Shown one piece after another: positions 49,856 to 61,925 of a stretch of 64,000 bases of DNA (its first letter is position 1; each line of letters starts with the position of its first letter). The notes under the pieces were generated by a model. The model saw only the letters and a program-made list of their open reading frames with translations. It did no database searches and had not been told where the DNA came from. The position numbers and the translations under genes were made by a program. The stretch comes from Todiramphus chloris collaris (taxonomy: Eukaryota > Chordata > Aves > Coraciiformes > Alcedinidae). The DNA lies in contig JANVCC010000076.1 in the NCBI GenBank assembly GCA_025345505.1, forward strand, positions 12,788,057-12,852,056. Direction: 5' to 3'.

Positions 49856-51778
49856 CAGTGTAGGACTAAATTCATTCTTCTATAACTGGAGTAGTTCATA
49901 TTCAAGATAATGATCTATATCAATTGCATTTAAAAAATCTGGTTCAGGATATCCCAGCTGTTTTACATAGTCAGGATGGCACAAGGCTGGATATGAGAAA
50001 CAATACAGCAACATATCCATTGAAGTTAATTCAATTGGCATTTCAATGCACGAATCTTATGATGAAAAGCGGTATATATTAATTCACACAGAAATCTTCA
50101 GTAATTTGATTTTATTACTCCCAGCATTCAAGCTCCTCCATTGATACATAACCCTGGCAATTCTACATTGCACTGCAATGTACAGTACAGACATAGTCTT
50201 CAGCTGAGCCGACTGTATTCACTGTATCTAGAACCTGAAGACCTTCCTTCTCCTACCAGATGTCATAGTTTTTGATCATGACACAGAAATTAACTCATAG
50301 CTAGCCTTTAATGCATTAAAAAAATGCATCTTATTTCCATTTTGAAAACTATTTGCTATTTGTTTTTTCAGGGCGGATAGTACTTCTCATGATCCACTTT
50401 AAAATTAATCCTGACTTCTCTGATGGTCTGTTTTTACGTGGAGAAATGATGTTTTCTTGCTATACTGGCATTTCACATCCCACTGAGTTCAGAAGAAAGG
50501 TGGTTTTGCTGTGTTGCTTGAATGCTAAGTTAAGAGAAAGAGATGATGAGGTGAATGTAAGTCTTTGATTAGGTGGATCCATTTTTAAGACAGACATGAT
50601 TGATATACAAAGTCTGCATCAGAGTCTTATAAAAAATCCCCAAATGTGTTGTCAAAATCCACAGTATTTCCTAGAGTGGAACATTAAAGGGATAAATACA
50701 TACTGCTATTGATAAGTTAATATTATGTGCTAGAAAACACCAGTGTTAGCTTTCTTATAACTATTATGAGACTGATTATTAGAATTTTTTTCTACTTTAC
50801 TTGTACCTGGAGCATGGAAATTTGTTTCAAACTGACAAAAATCAATCTCAGGACGTTTACCACAGGTGAGGTGGTAAATACCTGAAGCTTCGAGACTTTA
50901 TTTGTGTCCTCTTCTAACTTTGCATACCCTCTACATGATGGCATCAGAAGAGTGTAGGGTAAGGCTACCTGTACTGGTTTGGGATGGAGGACTAAGTAAG
51001 ATGAAGAACATGTTCTCTTGGCTTTACTACAGCCAATGGCAATTCAACACTAGCTGAAATGTCAGTTATGAGTTTTAAAGCTTCCATGTTCTACCATGTA
51101 ATACAAAAGGAATATTATAAGTTATTTTATAATCCTTTTCCTACAGCTTTACTGTAGTAGTCATAGGGGTTTTGTAAGTAACAGTGGTTTAATACTTTAA
51201 TACGTGGCTTCCTTTGAAGCCATGATTATTTGTTGATTATATATTGTAATCAGCTAAGATAGGTGTTGGGATTCAGCTTTAACTAGACTTATGGTTCATT
51301 TAAATGATATTAAAGTAAGGCTTATCATCATGTAGCTAGTAGGATCATCTTTATTACAGAAACTTAGTGCCTTTATTAAAATTAGAAATCTAATAGCTTA
51401 TATGAAATGTATAAGGTTTCTAAACGTTATTAAAGATCATCCTACATCTATTTTATATTTAGTGCAAAATTTGCACACGTACAAAATATGCCTCTCAACA
51501 ATAACAGACACTGATGCACTTGCCTTGAAACTGGAATTAAGCTCTTTGATCTATTTACTTAATAATATGTCAGCATAAACACCAAGTTCATCTTGAAGTT
51601 GTAAATACAAACAGACAATGCTAAATTCAAGCCTCTGATTATCATAAAACATCCTGAATATTCTGATTATTACTACCCTGTCTCTTATCAGTAAGATATA
51701 TCATCATACAGCACTTCTGAGCAGATCTGATGAAAGTAACTATAAGCAAGCTAGATTGGGCATGTCCACTTGTACTGA
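49856..51778. other. Non-coding stretch, nothing recognised
   Basis: AT-rich, with no gene or repeat recognised. Open frames do not exceed about 71 codons (50353-50568 +) and have no motif. Confidence 0.5.
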
Positions 51779-52593
51779 TGTCCTGGTTTGAGTGAGACCA
51801 GAACTAATTCTGTTCAGGGATTTTACTTTTCAGCTCAGTTCTTTTAATTAACTGCACTTTCTGAAGTTAGCAGCCTGTTCTCACAGACAGTGTCTGCTTC
51901 TAGCAGTGATTACACCCCGTGTTCAGAGTTACTACCAAGGATGGTGTGCAGACCAAGGCCACTGCTGGGTCTTGTGTGCCACACTGGGGGGTGCAGAAAG
52001 TGAAAGGCTGCACCTGCAGGGGGGAGAGGACAGGACAGGTGACCCTAAACTGACGAACGAGATATTCCAGCCAATATACTTCATATTTGGTATAAGGCTG
52101 AGGGATCTGAAGGGTCTGTGGCTCTTCCCTCTTGGACTGCTTTGCTAGCTTTGCTTGACTTGGCTCAGGTCCTCTATCAGTTCCTTCCTTGAAGCACCCA
52201 AGGAGGACTCTGTCCATTCTGCCTTCGATCCTGGTCTGTGTGTTCCTGAATCTGGTACCAGACTCCAGCTCCTGAACACAGCTCCCGTCTGCGGCAGGGG
52301 CCAGTCTGGGATTCACCCAGTGCCAGCTCCACAGCATCAGTGGTGATGGTGATGGAATTACCGTCAGGGGGGTTATGTTCAATACTGGTTTTGTATGTAT
52401 TTGTATACATTCCATTTTTATTATTATTACTTTCATTTTCATTAAAGCTGTTCTGGTTTCCTTTTCTAATCACTCAGTCTCTCTCCCTTATTCCCTTTCT
52501 CCTCCCCTCTATGGAGGGAGGGGGGTTAACAGAGAGTGTCAACAGACCTATAACAATAGGTCTAAGGGGCTGCTCTGACCCTAAACTGTGACA
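51779..52593 (+). mobile_element. Solo LTR (ERVL-like family A, copy 2), 815 bp
   Basis: It begins TGTCCTGGTTTGAG and ends CTGTGACA, giving TG...CA termini. It aligns over its length with 28833-29580 in the same orientation. The flanks actga (51774-51778) and actgt (52594-52598) agree at four of five bases, compatible with a decayed 5-bp target duplication as used by ERVL-type elements. ATTAAA (52441-52446) is the likely polyadenylation signal. The sequence after the LTR does not open with a tRNA-primer match, and no second LTR lies near, so it is solo. A 180-codon antisense frame (51900-52442) runs through it (see findings). Confidence 0.87.
52441..52446 (+). promoter_or_regulatory. LTR A copy 2 polyadenylation signal
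   Basis: ATTAAA is conserved in position with copy 1 and is followed by a T-rich, then C/T-rich stretch, as expected near an LTR R/U5 junction. Confidence 0.55.
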
Positions 52594-55500
52594 ACTGTGT
52601 TGTATAAATTTAGTTTTGTATATAGGGTTTTTTTAGATAGTTCAAGATATTTTGCCATACTGCGGGTTTACACCAACTAGCAGACTGAAAGAACTATGTA
52701 AAGATAGAGACTCCAGAAAAAGACCTTGCTGCAAATATTTTTGTAACCTTATAAGATGCATGTCTCATACTGGTGGCCCAAAAATACATGACAAGAGTAC
52801 ACCACCCACACTGGAATACTTCTCACGAGCCAGGGCATGGAAGAGAGAAAGATTATCCTTCCTTCATTCTGCCCACTTTGAGCAACCGACATCTTGTTTG
52901 TGCAGTTGTAAAGGGCTTTCCTCTACTATGTGATATTGGATTCTTTAGTTTGCTGAAAGAGGGTTCATATATAACCTTGGATAAACAGATGAGATTGTTT
53001 TCTATATATAAAGACACGCACATACATTTATAAATTTAATTTTATACATAAATAAGAGAACTATTTAAACTCCTGACTGTCTTCTCTGGTTTGAAAAACC
53101 AAAGAATTCATGAAGCAACTGACTGACTATATTGATCCTGTAGCACTGTACAAAGCAAGGGAAACAGTTCCATGTTTATTTTGATTTACTGCTGAAAAGT
53201 AAAGATGAGAAAATTTTGCTTGGCTCCTGTTCTATCATAAATTACTAAGTTACTTCGCATATAAGTTAAGGTCTGACTTTGGTAGGAAGTACCTCTGCAA
53301 ACACTTGGATGGATCTGAGTATATAAATTGTGTCATACTATGGATGATCAACACAGAAATTGTTATGTTGTCACTGCAACAGATCCTTCCAGTGATATTT
53401 ACTGAATAATGATCTGAATGCACTGCAGCATAGACAGGAATACTGTATGTGTCCTCCTCCAATAAGGGTTACAAAAGCCCAGCTTCAGTACAGTGAAGAC
53501 AGGAAGTTCTGAGAGATGTTTTCCGTTTTAATTACAATAATTGTCATTCATAACTTACCATTTTCCATTTCTGTGAGAAACCTCGCTGGAAAGATTTTCT
53601 GTTTAAAATCAAGGTGCTCAGAACCCTCCACTTTAATGTTTGTGTGAGAGGTACTCAGCCTTTCAGAGAGCCTAGCCCAATGCTTCCCATGTTCTCTAAA
53701 AGACTGCAGAAGGGTGAAGCAATATGGTCTTTCTGTTCTTCAGTTTTGCTGTTGGCTTACCCTGCTTTCTATTATGAGCTGAAAAAAAACTGTCTCAGAG
53801 ACATAATAATCTATCCGTTCAAAATTAGATGCTGTGAAAAAAATGTATATATAAAGCCTATATATAGCTATATACACCTACTATAATGATATACTGTTTC
53901 TGAACACTTAAGAAAAAAAAATATTTTGAAAAAGACTTACATATGTATTTCTGAAGTGTGAAAGGATAGAAACCTCAATTATATTTAGCATACATCATGC
54001 AAAATAAAATTTCCAAAGATTATATTCACAAACTATGTTTTTCGTTGATAGTTACCAAGTCATACCTTATCTTCCAAATATTTCCTGAAAATTAGTACAT
54101 TAAAAGGTTTTGAAGTGCCCAAACATGGTAAAAAAAGCTGCAGAGCACTAAAGAGATGGAAGGAAAGAAAAACTCAAAAAGCTACCATGAGATATAAAGA
54201 GAACAAAAGAGAAAGACAGAACAGGCACAAATCCAGCTATCAACACATTAATTCCAACTGACAGTGGTAGGAAATAATCAGAAATAAGAATTTAAGGTGG
54301 TCAGTAAAGGAAAACAGTAGTTAAAAGTCTTCTTCCAATGTAATACAACCCAGAAATTTACCCTAACCTTCTCTACACTGGCAAGTCTTCCCCATTAAAT
54401 AATTTCCTCAGTGTATTTTTCACAATAAATCTGTGTGCTCATTTTTAAATGGCAAGGAGAAGTTTTTCTAAAGCAGATAGCTCTTGAGTGGAGATTTCAT
54501 AGTACTTTGCTGAAATTTCATGGACTCTTTTCATAGCTCTGTGAACTCTGATGAAAGTCAGAAGGCTAAAAATAGGATTTTTTCATTAATTCTTCTATTT
54601 CAGTTTTTACCATAGGTTTACTGTTCTCCAATGTCTAGCTTTCCTTCCTCTCTACTATGCTGCTTTATTTAACAAGGCTCTACTTGTACATATATTAAAA
54701 TTTCTTATAACAATTGCTTCCTATAATTATGGTAAATGGCTTTTGCAACATCTTCTGAATATGTACTAAGATGCTGAACTTTTGTGTGTTAATCCATAGC
54801 AGAAAAGCATGAACATGCTTTACAGGTTTTCAGACTGAAGCAAACACTACCAAAATAAACAAAACACAATGTGTTCACCATTAATTAGCTTAACCAGGGC
54901 ACTTTTGTTTCTCATGAACAGAAACTTGAATGAATACAAAGAAAAATAATTTAATTATAAATATACTTGCAGTTGAACATAATGGTGCCATCAATTTTTT
55001 AGCAGACTCCACATTACAGTCCATGGGGGATCTGTTAAAATATTGATAGCAGGATATGGCCCATTATGAGGACATAAAATTTGTTCTATTTTAAACAGAG
55101 AATTAATAAAGATTTGTTTGAGGAGGATGTAAGAAGAATAAACTGTAAGGTTTATTTCAATATACCACCAGATCATATAAGGAAAACTAAACTATTGCCT
55201 TTGACTTTTTTTTTTTTTAATTTGACTTGCAACATGCATGTTATTCATAGAAAAGAGAATAAAAAAATAAAAAAAGAACAGTGTTAACTATAATATTTCT
55301 ATTATGTTATAGATATTTTTTCACTTATACAATAAAAACTGAACTCCCCAAATGGACATGAGTAGTCAAGAAAGTGGATTCTTTTTCTTTCTTTTCTTTT
55401 CTCTCATCTAGGTTTACCAGAATGGCAAAAGATGTTTCCATTTCTCTGAGGAAAGGAAATAAAAGCCTCCAGTTTTAACTCAACCTCCTTGAAGCCTTAC

Positions 55501-56820
55501 AGAATGCAAAACAAACACAGACACTAATATAGTATTTCATATCTTTTGTCTTTTTCCTGCTTCCTTAGAAATAATTGAGGTACCTTTTAAATGTTTTCTA
55601 GCTAATACTTTCAATTGCTCAAAAGAGGAGGAGAATAAAACACTGATGGCAACTCACTCTTTGGAATTTTTACACAATACTCTTTTCTCATTTTACATTT
55701 TCTTGCCACAAAAAACATTCATTCCTCCTCCTAATTTATTTCCTCTACTGGGGGAAGGGAAAGAAGTACAAGTGTAATGAGGACATGGAAGGTAATAATG
55801 CCTGTCAAGCCAGCATAGTCCTTAGGACCCAACAGTTTAGACTGACAATCTCCTTCTGTTTGCTACACTGGGTTCACCTGCTGGTTTTGGGCAGTATTAA
55901 AAGCCTATTTTGGAAAAAAAGGGAACTTATCATCTTCTAGACAGGGATCGTGAAATGTGATGATAAAATCCTTTATCTTCAGGTTTCACAGATGAAGTAA
56001 AGTGGAAGCTTATGTAACTTAATGTTACTTATTTTAGTGAGCTTAACAATATATGAAGATAAACTCTGTGAAGAGAGCTAGCTGACAATGACAAACTTTT
56101 GGCTGAAGCAAGCTTTTGGCTTTCCTTACTGGCAGGGCTGGGATCTCTTTCTGAGCAGCAATTAGGAGTTCATCACTCCCCTCGGCCCCCCGAAGGGATA
56201 GAAATCTGGTGTGTGTGTCGCAGCTGCCAAGTGTGATTTGAAGATGGGAGCAGTTTATGTTGGGTCCACTATGCCAGGGCAATCATAATTGACAGATCTT
56301 GGAAACATGCGGTACCTGTACAAATGCCAAATCAGATCATTAGAACTGGTGAGATTATACTAAATAATCATTAAACTAATCAGATTTGACTGAGCTATCA
56401 AATAATGGGGAAATGCGTATTCCTGAATCCCTGATATTTAAAGCTATCTCCACTTCTTTTCTTTTTCTTTTTTTCTTCACTTTTTTGCCCGTGTTGTCCA
56501 AGTCTACCTAGTATACAGTGGTTTGATTCCAGTCTCATTAACATAAATTTCAGCAGAGCTGGAACTACAATCTTGAGTGTATTCAAAGATGGCAAATGAA
56601 GAAGCTCTAGCTGACTGCAACTTTGTTCAGAACTGAAACCAGTAATTTCAAGCAGTGTCATCAAGTGGGGCTAACAGTCGTTCAGAATGATGGAGTTATA
56701 TATCCCCTTCTTTTACAGAACTGGTCAAGAAGTCGAGCGTTAGAGGTCCTGATGATTTTTCTTTGGCAGCTACATCACAGGATGCAGTCTTCTACATCTA
56801 TATTGCTGTGTCTTTTATAG
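52594..56820. other. Non-coding stretch, nothing recognised
   Basis: No gene or clear repeat was recognised. The first 340 bases after the LTR carry two overlapping plus-strand frames (93 and 86 codons) with no retroviral or host motifs. A region at about 56030-56420 is unusual in composition and homeobox-type core motifs (see findings). Confidence 0.45.
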
Positions 56821-56889
56821 TTTTGTGGGGTTTTTTTTGTTTGGTTGGTTTGGGTTTTTTTGGTTGTTTTTTGTTTGTTTGTTTGTTTG
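56821..56889. repeat. (TTTG)n / G+T-rich simple repeat
   Basis: Nearly pure G/T tract ending in five GTTT units just upstream of the LTR insertion. It is strand-asymmetric and likely unstable in length. Confidence 0.9.
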
Positions 56890-56997
56890 CTTCTTTTAAT
56901 CCAAGCCTTGATATAATTACATAGTGTCGCTGTTTATGCCGGGAGCGGAGAGACGCAGCAACATATAAGTTCAGCAAGAGCAGGCAAAAGAAGCTAC

Positions 56998-57003
56998 TTT
57001 ATT
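56998..57003 (-). promoter_or_regulatory. LTR B copy 1 polyadenylation signal
   Basis: AATAAA on the minus strand, about 15 bases past the TATA box. It is conserved in position in the second copy. Confidence 0.55.
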
Positions 57004-57017
57004 AATTTACAACCCCA

Positions 57018-57025
57018 TTTTTATA
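57018..57025 (-). promoter_or_regulatory. LTR B copy 1 TATA box
   Basis: TATAAAAA on the minus strand lies downstream of CCAAT motifs (at 57075-57079 and 57044-57048). The arrangement matches a retroviral U3 core promoter, so a minus-strand transcript could start about 25-30 bases on. Activity is inferred. Confidence 0.55.
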
Positions 57026-57281
57026 CCCCAGCCCCATAGGGCGATTGGTCATCAATCACACATCTCCTAGGGTGATTGGTTAAAGTCCTACAGCACCTAT
57101 TTCAAAATATTTTTACAATGTACCATAAACAAAACTTATCGAAACACCATGTGCTAGTCTAGTTTACAAAACCGTCCTACTATTTCTCATAACACGTGTG
57201 AGAAAGGCAGGGTTCTCACAGGATATTGTGAGAACCTAGGAAAATTCCTCTGCTAGCAGCTTTTCAGCATCCACAACATAG

Positions 57282-60200
57282 TCCTTGTTTATATGGAAGA
57301 TCTAGGGATCCCTTGAAATCTGAAACACAGAAGACCAAACTTTTTGTGAGGGAAAAAGTTATACCTGGTCTAGTATAGCCTCATAAAGAAATGGGTAGGA
57401 AAAACATCTTTTTTTCATCTGTCTGAGCCCCTATGCTTGCATCTAAAAATTTAGGTAGCTGAGACTTGTTGGGTCTTAGAGAGAAAGGCCACGTACTAAG
57501 GCTTTCTACATAAGACTGACATTTACTTCTCTGATAGCACACACTCAAGATTTTTTATTAGAATTGCCTTAACAGTTGTGAAAATACTGCTCAGCTGAAT
57601 TGAAATTAGAAAAAAAACCCAAAATTTTGAATTGTTAAAGGAAGGTATTGGAAGTAAAGGAAGAGAAAGTATCAAGCTTTTGTTTAACAAATTGTCATTT
57701 TAAGCAATGCATATAATAAGGTCAGGTTGGATGGGGCTCTGGGCAACCTTTTTATCTACCAGATACCTGTAGCCCTTTTAATCTACCAGAAATGCCACTT
57801 TTTTCCAGAAAGTCAAATGGAAGTAAGAAGTGGTATGTTATACACACTCTATTTTATATGCTTATTATGCCCAGAACAGCTGCCTGATAAAAGACAACAC
57901 AAATGAATGGTGTCAAACAGTCTCTGTTGCTTTAAGTATGTAATGTAGTTACCTGAACTGAGGCCAGAAAAATGCATGCAAAATTTGTAAAAAAAACAGA
58001 CCTGAAACTGCAGAAATGGAACAACTTTTTCATTGTGTTGGGTCTTTCTCTTAACAAAAATCCATAAGAAAAACAGTGGAAAAATGATTAATCCAGATCA
58101 AAGCACTGCTGATGAAGAACTGATGAATAGTGCTCAGATGCCCTTCCTGTTAAGAGAATTAACTGGTGGGAAAACAGATGAACATTTCTGACATAGAGCT
58201 TTATAGTCTTCCATGATCTAAGACTGATCAGCTAAAGTTAGCGGTTAGTTGTGACATGACTCAGCCTGTGCTATAGCTGTAAATACCCACACCTACACAA
58301 GACATTGGGAATAGCAAAGCACTTCATGTATACAATTCATTTAACAAAATACTGAGCAATATAATCATAGGTACTTCAAATATGGTTCAAGTAATTACCA
58401 CTTCATATGATAAACTGAAGGGTTTATCTGCATTAAGGACTGCAGAAGTAAAAATATTTCCTCTGTGATAACAAATAAATTCATTGCTCTGCTATCACCC
58501 AGGGACAGGAAAGTTAAATAGCTTTAGCCTGTCAACCCCTTGTGTAAAACAAGCTATATTCAGTCCTGTGAATAATATCTTTCCATAGAAAAAACCTCAT
58601 TCATTATGAACATTACAACATGTGTATTCATTCTCATCCACAAAAGAAATGAAATGTTGCTCCAGCCATTTTTCCAAAGCATTTCGAAAGATGTCTATGT
58701 GTTTAACTATACCAGAAAGTAAAAAATATGATCCATCCCTTCAGAATGTAAAAAATACAACCAATCCCCTCCAACATTATATCTATATTTAAACTGTTAG
58801 CCATCTTCTCTCTGTGAAATTTTATGCATGGTTCTTCTGTTAGTGATATATTTTACAAAGTCAACAGAGGAGATCACAGAGCAGAACAAAAAATATTCAT
58901 AATTATTCCTTCTCCCTACCTTTCACACTTCCCATTTCTTATTTGTTCTATTTAATTTCTACTATTTCTGCTTCTAGTAAGCCTATGTCCTTTTAAATTC
59001 AACCAAAGCTCTGACACTGATACCTTTTTTTTTTTTTTTCCTGGTATTGACAATAAAGATTCTACAGGTCAAAAATTTCTGTTACTTACAGAAACATAAG
59101 CTATGACTCACACTTTAGGTAACCAGTAATTTCCATAAAGCTTAGTATTCTTTTATAGGTACGACACACAAAGTTTCTTAAATTTCTGAGATTAGCAGGC
59201 ATACACCCTCTAAACAACATTTCTTGTTAAACTTACCCAGTGCTTTGTTCTTTTACTGTTTTTCTTCTAGCCTGCAATTCTGAAGTCATAGGTGACATCT
59301 AAGTCTCACTTTTTATTTGAAAATCAGTAGGCAATATGAATAATGTAAGAAAAAGTAACATCTTATTTAAAATATTTTTCTTGTTAAGATAATATAATAA
59401 TTATTTGAAATTCAGAACTCTTCTATTAATGTATGGCGTACTAAGAGATAGCATATTTGATGGTTACAATTAGGTCTTTTAATTCTCTAGGAGCTTCAAT
59501 GAAGAGACAAAATTTGAACGTTACAGTAGTCTTGTTAGGTGACAGAGACTTATGTTGATCTCCCCCACTGACAAACTTCAAATACTACATTAAATTCTGT
59601 GTTTGTGAATAGACCTGGTAATGTCAGTTGCTAGATGTTTAGGGTCAAAAGTCATAAAATAGCTTGATACTCAAGAGATATAACTTTAAAAAGCTACAGA
59701 GGGTTCCTCCCAGGTATATACTGTATTCATCTTGACGTGTCTTTTGTTAATATTCATAAAGAATCTTGCCTCACTCTGCTAAGCTGAATATTTTGTGCAG
59801 TGCTCTCCTAAACACAGATGTGAATATGACAGGTACAAAAGAGTACTGCTACCCTGGATGCTGAAGAAAAAATATTTCTTTTGCTCATGACTAAAAGCCT
59901 TTATCTTTCTTTCAATAGAGTCCTTTTGAAATTGCATAATAAGCTTTCAAATAGGCCCCATCAATGCTTCAATTCAATTAGTATATTAAATTGTCTATCT
60001 CACAGAGTAATATATTTCCCATAGAAGAAGATAATTACATTTTTAAATGTACTTTTCTGCTGGATTTATTTTCTTTTAACTAGGAAAAATAATCCAATCT
60101 CAAGCATATAATCTATTCCAATGGAGCATGGGAAAATATATTCACTGAACCAAAACCAAAGTTAATAAACTAATTCATCATTCCAAGAGTCAGTTTTTGG

Positions 60201-60650
60201 ACAAGAGGGATGGAAGCCGCATGTGAACAGAGTAATCCTGCAAGGTCTGGGATGCTTATTTCAACTGCCTCCTGCCTCAAAATATGGTTTTGTATAATTT
60301 TCTATTTAAAGATTCTGTGTTCCCTTGAAAATCTCTTTTCATGTTGTCTCCTTTCTGGTTGTAAATCTGTTGGAAGTAATTCATGTAATAATATATGTCA
60401 CATTTCGTATATTTCAATTATATATTTTGATATGTTTACTTGCATTTATTTTAGTCCTTCCATTGGTTACAGTGACCTGATTCAAATTCTGCCCTTACCT
60501 TGAACATATCAAGATACTGAAATGGAAAAATAGTATCCTTTCAAGTTTCTGCCGGTTTTGATGCAGGGCATAGATAAAACAGACTACTTGATTTAAAATG
60601 CACATTTTACACACACACAAAAAACAGAGCATAGATACAAATATGGCATT
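57282..60650. other. Non-coding stretch, nothing recognised
   Basis: AT-rich, with no open frame worth noting until 60210 (97 codons, no motif). It contains a 16-base T run at 59024-59039. No transposon was recognised. Confidence 0.5.
59024..59039. repeat. Poly(T) run, 16 bases
   Basis: A homopolymer with no recognisable retroelement attached. Confidence 0.9.
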
Positions 60651-60652
60651 TA

Positions 60653-60745
60653 CAGAATCATAGAATCATTTAGATTGGAAAAAATCCTTGAGACCATTGA
60701 GTCTAACCGTTTATGCAGAATACTAGTTTCTGACACATCCTGTAG
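60653..60745 (-). mobile_element. CR1 LINE 3' tip, minus strand
   Basis: agaatcatagaatcatttag (60655-60674), then attggaaaaaatccttgaga and ccattgagtctaacc, is the reverse complement of the last part of CR1. It includes two copies of the terminal atagaatc-type repeat unit that serves as the 3' priming signature. It is strongly 5'-truncated. Confidence 0.88.
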
Positions 60746-61021
60746 CAATCACTGCAGAAACAGTGATGGCAATCTTATTTAATATTTAAAATAGCAGAGG
60801 GTAACACAGAAAACAGCAGCTATGGAGTAAATCTGCACAGACAGGGATGAATAGTTTTTTACATTTTACTTTTGAGAAATAATTGGTTTCCTCATTTGTT
60901 ATTTCTTTGTGAAATCTCTGCTATAATATAGGCTTCTTATTTAAAAATATTTCTCAAACATATAGCTACTCTCTTTTCCTTTCCCTCATTCAGGGGCCCT
61001 CCTGATATTTTCCAAAATTAT

Positions 61022-61145
61022 CACATAATCACAGAATGTTAGGGGTTGGAAGGGACCTCCAAAGATCACCGAATCCAACCCCCCTGCCAGAGCAGGACAA
61101 AAATACAGGAGATCACTAGAACAGATCAGTTAGGAACAAGAAGAC
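61022..61145 (-). mobile_element. CR1 LINE 3' tip, minus strand (second)
   Basis: aatcacagaatgttaggggt (61026-61045), then tggaagggacctccaaagat, then ccaacccccctgccagagca and 'gatcactagaacagatcagttaggaac', is an antisense CR1 3' UTR of a different subfamily from the copy at 60.65 kb. It is less diverged from the common CR1 ends and strongly 5'-truncated. Confidence 0.9.
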
Positions 61146-61416
61146 CAGGGAAAACTGTTTAAGTGTTCTTAGGACTAGGATTTTTAGTGGCTCTGTTGTT
61201 GTGCCTTGGAATTCATTTAGTTCTTTCTGAATTTATCATAACAATTAAGGAATTCCACAATATAAACCCATTACTCCATGTCCTTCTGCCACTGATATTC
61301 CACAGGTAGAACAAGAGTACAATACAAAACATAGAATACTTACTGCATTTCTGTACAGGAAGCTATTATTGACAGTAAACCTTACATACACATATCCTAC
61401 TCTCTGTAGGCACAGA

Positions 61417-61472
61417 CAGTTCACAGAGATGATCAAGCACCCCCCAGTTCACAGAGATGATCAAGCACCCCC
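61417..61472. repeat. Perfect 28-bp tandem duplication
   Basis: The unit starting cagttcacagagatgatcaa and ending in a C run occurs at 61417-61444 and again at 61445-61472 without mismatch; a third copy begins (cagt) and stops. The lack of divergence indicates recent origin. Confidence 0.92.
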
Positions 61473-61639
61473 CAGTATGCTTATGCTGTGTCCTTATTCT
61501 GCATATGCAATCCTACACTGAGCTGTCACTTTTAGAGTTGGCAAAATGCCCTGGACAATAGAGAAATGTCGCTGTTTATACCGGGAGCGGAGAGATGCAG
61601 CAACACATAAATACAGCAAGACCAGGCAAAAGAAGAAAT

Positions 61640-61645
61640 TTTATT
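61640..61645 (-). promoter_or_regulatory. LTR B copy 2 polyadenylation signal
   Basis: AATAAA on the minus strand, 15 bases past the TATA box, at the same place as in copy 1. Confidence 0.55.
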
Positions 61646-61659
61646 AATTTACAACCCCA

Positions 61660-61668
61660 TTTTATATA
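61660..61668 (-). promoter_or_regulatory. LTR B copy 2 TATA box
   Basis: TATATAAAA on the minus strand, downstream of two CCAAT boxes. The core promoter motifs look intact, so this LTR could start transcripts running toward lower coordinates. This is a motif-based inference. Confidence 0.6.
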
Positions 61669-61925
61669 CCCTAGCCCCATAGGGTGATTGGTCAGTGATC
61701 ACCCATCTCCTAGGGTGATTGGCTAACGTCCTACAACACCCATTGCAAAATATTTTTCCAATGTACCAAAAACAGAACTTAGCAAAACACCAGGTGTTGG
61801 TCCAGCTTACAAAAACCATCCTACTGTTTCTCATAACACTGGTGAGAAAGGCAGGGCTCTCACCAAATATTGTGAGAACCTGAGAAAATCCCTCTGCTAG
61901 CAGCTTTTCAGCAGCCACAGAGAAA

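Larger units (their letters stand above)
56919..57281 (-). mobile_element. Solo LTR B copy 1 with 6-bp target duplication
   Basis: The LTR body is 56925-57275 (351 bp). On the minus strand it starts TGTGGATGCTGAAAAGCTGC and ends with GCGACA. ACATAG directly flanks both sides (56919-56924 and 57276-57281), a perfect 6-bp target duplication. Six bases is the size typical of class II (ERVK, beta/alpha-like) retroviruses. U3 has two CCAAT boxes in the form CCAATC and a TATA box; an AATAAA follows shortly after. It has no internal region. It aligns closely with the LTR at 61567-61919, but each has its own duplication, so the two are independent insertions. Confidence 0.93.
61561..61925 (-). mobile_element. 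Solo LTR B copy 2 with 6-bp target duplication
   Basis: The LTR body is 61567-61919 (353 bp), minus strand, starting TGTGGCTGCTGAAAAGCTGC and ending with GCGACA. GAGAAA flanks it at 61561-61566 and 61920-61925, a perfect 6-bp target duplication pointing to a class II (ERVK-like) retrovirus. It has two CCAAT boxes (61718-61722 and 61687-61691), TATATAAAA, then AATAAA. It has no internal sequence. The 89-codon minus-strand frame at 61649-61918 is simply the LTR U3 and not a gene. Same family and orientation as 56925-57275. Confidence 0.94.

Noticed and set aside
28833-52593. A provirus bounded by the two family-A LTRs
   Set aside because: The 22 kb between them contains no retroviral coding sequence and the flanks differ; both are solo.
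61649-61918. 89-codon minus-strand frame
   Set aside because: It coincides with the U3 part of solo LTR B copy 2 and is not a gene.
56925-61919. A provirus bounded by two LTRs
   Set aside because: Each LTR has its own perfect 6-bp target duplication, and the sequence between them contains CR1 tips and no retroviral genes.
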